Positions 13,254 to 13,787 of a stretch of DNA of 13,787 bases are shown here, in pieces. Origin of the DNA: Bacteroidota bacterium (lineage in GTDB: Bacteria > Bacteroidota > Bacteroidia > Bacteroidales > VadinHA17); NCBI GenBank assembly GCA_021816545.1, contig JAKAXP010000036.1, positions 1 through 13,787 of the forward strand, in the 5' to 3' direction. Position 1 is the stretch's first letter, and each line of letters begins with the position of its first letter. Under the pieces are notes generated by a model. It made no database searches. It saw nothing but the letters and a program-made list of their open reading frames with translations, and had not been told where the DNA came from. Position numbers and translations under genes: made by a program.

Positions 13254-13787
13254 ATGGCAAATTTCTATACAGAAAACAGGGACCTGAGGTTCCACCTGAC
13301 ACACCCGGCGATGGAAAAGATCGTCAGGCTGAAGGAGATGGATTACAGGGACAGGGATCAGTATGACTATGCTCCGCATGACTTTGAGGATGCCATGGAC
13401 AACTATGACAAGGTGCTGGAAATCATCGGTGCCATCTGTGCCGATGTAATTGGACCCAATGCCGAGGATGTGGACCACGAGGGCCCTACTGTTTCTGACG
13501 GTCACGTTACCTACGCAAGGGGAACCCGTGAGAACCATGAGGCTCTGACGAGGGCAGGAGTCATAGGGATGAACTTCCCGCGAAAGTATGACGGGCTCAA
13601 TTTCCCGATGGTTCCCTATGTCATGGCTGCCGAGCTGGTCTCAAGGGCTGATGCAGGATTTGCAAACATATGGGGGCTTCAGGACTGCGGTGAAACTATC
13701 CTGGAGTTTGCCTCTGACGACATCAGGGAAGATTTCCTTCCCAGGTTTAACAAAGGGGCCACAGCAGCAATGGACCTAACCGAACAG
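13254..13787 (+). CDS. Acyl-CoA dehydrogenase, C-terminal part beyond window
   Basis: The first 178 codons of an acyl-CoA dehydrogenase run from the ATG at 13254 off the right edge in frame. The FAD enzyme introduces the alpha-beta double bond in acyl-CoA and passes electrons to ETF. The visible part is the N-terminal helical domain. It starts MANFYTENRDLRFHLTHPAM, an extended N-terminus of the larger (roughly 560-600 residue) ACAD type common in Bacteroidota. Then follow GVIGMNFPRKYDGLNFPM, the usual substrate-domain GxxxPxxYGG-like turn, and MDLTEQ at the very end, where the flavin-contacting LTEP.AGSD motif is expected; here Gln replaces the usual Pro. The position immediately after etfBA makes it the likely electron donor of that ETF. 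Chain-length preference cannot be judged from this part. Confidence 0.92.
   Translation, partial: MANFYTENRDLRFHLTHPAMEKIVRLKEMDYRDRDQYDYAPHDFEDAMDNYDKVLEIIGAICADVIGPNAEDVDHEGPTVSDGHVTYARGTRENHEALTRAGVIGMNFPRKYDGLNFPMVPYVMAAELVSRADAGFANIWGLQDCGETILEFASDDIREDFLPRFNKGATAAMDLTEQ

Overview
The window looks like chromosomal DNA of a member of the Bacteroidota, most likely Bacteroidales or a related order. Four things point there: a PorQ-type protein of the type IX secretion system, the gene order porQ-cmk-ispH-pfkA, promoter -7 boxes of the form TAnnTTTG (before etfB, porQ and the tRNA gene), and gene starts that lack Shine-Dalgarno sequences. Most of it is ordinary core genome with moderate GC. 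The stretch at about 3540-4440 is visibly richer in AT.

Layout. Positions 1-574 (minus) carry the 5' part of pdxH, cut by the window edge. Divergent from it is a plus-strand group: a secreted three-LysM protein (690-1826), a MazG-like nucleotide pyrophosphohydrolase (1901-2239), a MacroD/YmdB-type macrodomain protein (2312-2830) and a stand-alone protein resembling only the C-terminal beta-pinwheel of GyrA/ParC (2870-3508). Converging on it from the minus strand is an AT-rich gene for a two-helix membrane protein of unknown function (3481-4260). Next comes a non-coding region (4261-4647) with hairpins, a 48-base-arm inverted repeat and an imperfect copy of the tRNA 3' end, then tRNA-Pro(CGG) on the minus strand (4648-4720).

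From 10069 down to 4823 the minus strand reads porQ, cmk, ispH, pfkA, a DUF362/4Fe-4S protein and a single-domain response regulator. Gaps are short, and two junctions overlap (cmk-ispH by 11 bases, DUF362-regulator by 4), so this is probably one operon. It mixes a secretion component, nucleotide metabolism, isoprenoid synthesis, glycolysis and an iron-sulfur protein. A drug/metabolite transporter (10142-11056, minus) lies upstream. Divergent from it, etfB-etfA-acyl-CoA dehydrogenase (11313 to the right edge) forms a fatty-acid or acyl-CoA oxidation operon in which the ETF takes electrons from, or exchanges them with, the dehydrogenase.

I see no CRISPR array, prophage, transposase or obvious new defence system. 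The least explained parts are the palindromic region next to the tRNA, the stand-alone gyrase-CTD-like protein, the two-helix membrane protein and the translationally coupled DUF362/response-regulator pair.
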